A stretch of 37,317 nucleotides of DNA. Source: a virus. The notes under the pieces are model-generated. The model was not told where the DNA came from, did not search any database, and saw nothing but the letters and a program-made list of their open reading frames with translations. Below are positions 35,806 through 37,317 of the stretch, in pieces (the first letter of the stretch is position 1; each line of letters begins with the position of its first letter). Position numbers and translations under genes: made by a program. Location: positions 1 through 37,317 of IMG/VR virus record IMGVR_UViG_3300006789_000066; one strand, given 5' to 3'.

Positions 35806-36837
35806 GTGTTACCAGAAGCATACATAATTCAAAAGTTTTATCAGTATGCTGGGTCGCCAAAGTATAATCGATTAACGAAAACGTACCAAGGAGGGTGCCC
35901 TATATGCCGAGAAGGCAAATCATGGGGTAGAAAACGTAGATTATTTTATATAGTAAAGGACAATTATTTTCATTGTCACAATTGTGGTCATCATTCAAAC
36001 CCTACAAACTGGATTATAGAAGTATCAGGTAGTACGTATGAAGAACTAATTGAAGAGAGTAAAGACTTTGATATACTACCACCGGAAATAAATGAAACAA
36101 AATTAAATGATACTGTATCAAAAATTCTTAAACAAAAGCTACCAGAAGATAGCATAAACCTTTTCGACAACAATCAGACAAGTTATTTTAAGTCTAACCC
36201 AATAGTACAAACCGCATTAAAATACATTAAGGATAGACATTTAGATAATGCAGTTAATAAACCTAAAAGTCTCTGGTTGTCTTTAAAAGATAAAATTCAT
36301 AAAAATAGACTTATTATACCTTTTTATGATTCAAACAATAAAATAATTCATTATCAAACAAGAACACTACTTAAAAGTGATGATAAGTTTAAACCAAAGT
36401 ATTTGTCTAAAGTAAATAGCGACAAAAGCGTTTTTAATATAAATCAAATTGATGAAAATCATGATAGAATTTATATATTTGAAGGTCCTATTGATTCTTG
36501 TTTTACAGGTAATGGTGTTGCTGTAGCTGGTATTACAGAAAATAGTTCAAAGTTATATACTAAGCTTCAATATGAACAACTTAACAAATTTCCATTTCAT
36601 GAAAGAGTAATTGTACTTGATTCTCAATGGCAGGATTCAGCTTCTAAAAACAAAACAAAATTCTTATTAGATGCAGGGTTATCCGTTTTTATTTGGCCAA
36701 AAACTTTAGGTATAAAATATAAAGACTTTAACGCAATTGCTGTAGATCAAAAAATGAATAAAATACCCGCTACATTTGTGGATATGCACTCGTATAGCGG
36801 GTTAAAAGGAAGAGTTATTTTATCTCAAATAAATTAA
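35806..36837 (+). CDS. 61: gp61 DNA primase
   Basis: 343 aa (T4 gp61 is 342 aa), GTG start set by the promoter ten bases upstream. It makes the RNA primers for lagging-strand synthesis with gp41. The zinc-binding domain is clear: CPIC (31-34) and CHNC (57-60) in YFHCHNCGHHSNPTNWI. The TOPRIM catalytic core includes RIYIFEGPIDSCF (about 219-231, catalytic Glu) and VIVLDSQWQDSAS (about 269-281, the DxD-like part). The stop overlaps a convergent late gene by four bases. Confidence 0.92.
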   Translation: MLPEAYIIQKFYQYAGSPKYNRLTKTYQGGCPICREGKSWGRKRRLFYIVKDNYFHCHNCGHHSNPTNWIIEVSGSTYEELIEESKDFDILPPEINETKLNDTVSKILKQKLPEDSINLFDNNQTSYFKSNPIVQTALKYIKDRHLDNAVNKPKSLWLSLKDKIHKNRLIIPFYDSNNKIIHYQTRTLLKSDDKFKPKYLSKVNSDKSVFNINQIDENHDRIYIFEGPIDSCFTGNGVAVAGITENSSKLYTKLQYEQLNKFPFHERVIVLDSQWQDSASKNKTKFLLDAGLSVFIWPKTLGIKYKDFNAIAVDQKMNKIPATFVDMHSYSGLKGRVILSQIN

Positions 36838-37256
36838 CGTGCTGGACCAGCTCCTGGTCCTGTTTCTACTGTATGTAGATAACCTTTAAGGTTCTCAATT
36901 AAAGAACTTAATTCCATTGCAACTCTAGCAATCTTCTTAGTTTCTGCACCAGCGATTTTATTGAATAAAGTATCACAACTAGCTGCATGTAATAAAGATT
37001 GAACTGAATCAGGTTTCTCACTATTAAGGTAGTTAGTAAATTCTTCCATAGCACCAATGATACCTACCAGTTCTTGGGCTTGTGCTGCATTACTCTGTGC
37101 TGTAACTTCGCCACCGTCTAATGTTGGTGCATCTACGTCATACTCTGACACCTCGGTACCCGGATCCAACTGGGTTTCCATAGCTTCAGTATCTGTTATT
37201 TTTATTGTCTCATCTTGCTCCAATATATGAACAAAGTGTTTGCCAAAAAAGCTCAT
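36834..37256 (-). CDS. Hypothetical late protein, 140 aa
   Basis: Unrecognised. N-terminal MSFFGKHFVHILEQDETI, an acidic middle (about 18-55), a helical C-terminal half (QAQELVGIIGAMEEFTNYL and KKIARVAMELSSLIENL) and a Gly/Pro end (GPGAGPAR). It looks soluble and acidic. A perfect CATAAATA late motif lies five bases before its ATG (37262-37269), so it belongs to the gp55 regulon. Its last codons contain a GC-rich inverted repeat (36844-36860, GGACCAG/CTGGTCC) that could help end the convergent primase transcript, though the T run after it is poor. Confidence 0.7.
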   Translation of the reverse strand: MSFFGKHFVHILEQDETIKITDTEAMETQLDPGTEVSEYDVDAPTLDGGEVTAQSNAAQAQELVGIIGAMEEFTNYLNSEKPDSVQSLLHAASCDTLFNKIAGAETKKIARVAMELSSLIENLKGYLHTVETGPGAGPAR

Positions 37257-37261
37257 GTATA

Positions 37262-37269
37262 TATTTATG
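37262..37269 (-). promoter_or_regulatory. Late promoter motif CATAAATA
   Basis: CATAAATA on the minus strand ends five bases before the ATG at 37256. Confidence 0.65.
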
Positions 37270-37275
37270 CTTTTG

Positions 37276-37283
37276 AATAAATA
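37276..37283 (+). promoter_or_regulatory. Late promoter motif AATAAATA (divergent partner)
   Basis: AATAAATA on the plus strand ends five bases before the ATG at 37289. With 37262-37269 it forms a back-to-back pair of late promoters six bases apart. Confidence 0.62.
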
Positions 37284-37288
37284 TTAAC

Positions 37289-37317
37289 ATGGGTAGTTTA
37301 AAAATTTTAGAAGAAGA
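37289..37317 (+). CDS. 5' end of a late gene, cut by the window edge
   Basis: Nine codons are visible (MGSLKILEE) before the window ends. The ATG is five bases after AATAAATA, so it is a probable late gene. The product cannot be judged. Confidence 0.5.

Noticed and set aside
36844-36867. Inverted repeat GGACCAG/CTGGTCC as an intrinsic terminator after primase
   Set aside because: The stem is good, but the following bases (TGTTTCT) are a poor T run and the sequence encodes the end of the opposite gene; too weak to list as a terminator.
1-37317. tRNA genes, CRISPR arrays, insertion sequences, attachment sites
   Set aside because: No cloverleaf-like segment, regularly spaced repeats, transposase or integrase was seen; coding is almost continuous.

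Overview
The window is a 37 kb piece of a T4-like myovirus genome of the marine/aquatic kind. It is AT-rich, about two thirds A+T by eye. The evidence is a nearly complete T4-type replication, recombination and late-transcription core: UvsY, UvsW, the late sigma factor gp55, gp47, gp46, DNA polymerase gp43, UvsX, helicase gp41, a probable helicase loader gp59, ssDNA-binding gp32, sliding clamp gp45, the RNase H/5' exonuclease and primase gp61. Clamp loader genes (44/62), terminase and recognisable capsid or tail genes are not in the window. There are no photosynthesis genes, so a cyanobacterial host is not indicated. The host cannot be named from sequence alone, although the TTGAxx/TATAAT promoters imply an ordinary sigma70-type RNA polymerase.

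Layout. Positions 1-1333 (minus strand) hold late-type genes: a cut-off gene, an unknown, a GIY-YIG protein and a poly-lysine-tailed protein. Positions 1363-4400 (plus) hold uvsY, a sugar-activation cassette (HAD phosphatase, nucleotidyltransferase, putative glycosyltransferase) and two paralogous small membrane proteins that end at an intrinsic terminator. Positions 4741-6704 hold uvsW and gene 55. Positions 6705-8852 (minus) hold a late protein resembling clan GH-B glycoside hydrolases and an HtrL/YibB-like protein. Positions 8878-17839 alternate gp47, a GT2-like enzyme, gp46, a GT4-like enzyme, gp43, a GT60-like enzyme and an unknown. Positions 17861-18194 are a DUF4282 membrane-protein cassette between twin terminators. 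Positions 18233-26690 hold uvsX, a carbamoyltransferase, a QueC-like enzyme, two SAM-fold proteins, a class II glutamine amidotransferase, a GDP-mannose-3,5-epimerase-like enzyme and gp41. Positions 26720-31563 hold a DHH phosphoesterase, an unknown, gp59-like, gp32, a Pro/Gln-rich protein, gp45 and two unknowns. Positions 31579-34438 hold a two-gene deoxysugar pathway (UER1/RmlD-like plus RmlB-like), an unknown and a sulfotransferase. Positions 34469-36837 hold a basic protein, RNase H, a small protein and primase. A last divergent pair of late promoters lies at 37262-37283. There is no gene-free stretch over 300 bases, and no tRNA, CRISPR array or insertion sequence was seen.

Two things stand out. 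First, promoters are unusually uniform and sit against the genes. About fifteen plus-strand genes have a TTGAxx - 16 bases - TATAAT element whose -10 ends 5-11 bases before the start codon, so their mRNAs should be leaderless. The late genes have NATAAATA ending 5-8 bases before the start codon. In places, early plus-strand and late minus-strand promoters overlap physically. Second, single accessory genes for sugar nucleotides, glycosyl transfer and glycan decoration (carbamoyl, sulfo, possibly methyl) are slotted between core replication genes. They suggest that the phage remodels a glycan, either on the host surface, on the virion or on DNA. A QueC-like enzyme without its zinc cysteines lies near a free-standing glutamine amidotransferase and may be a split version of Gat-QueC-type 7-deazaguanine amidation.
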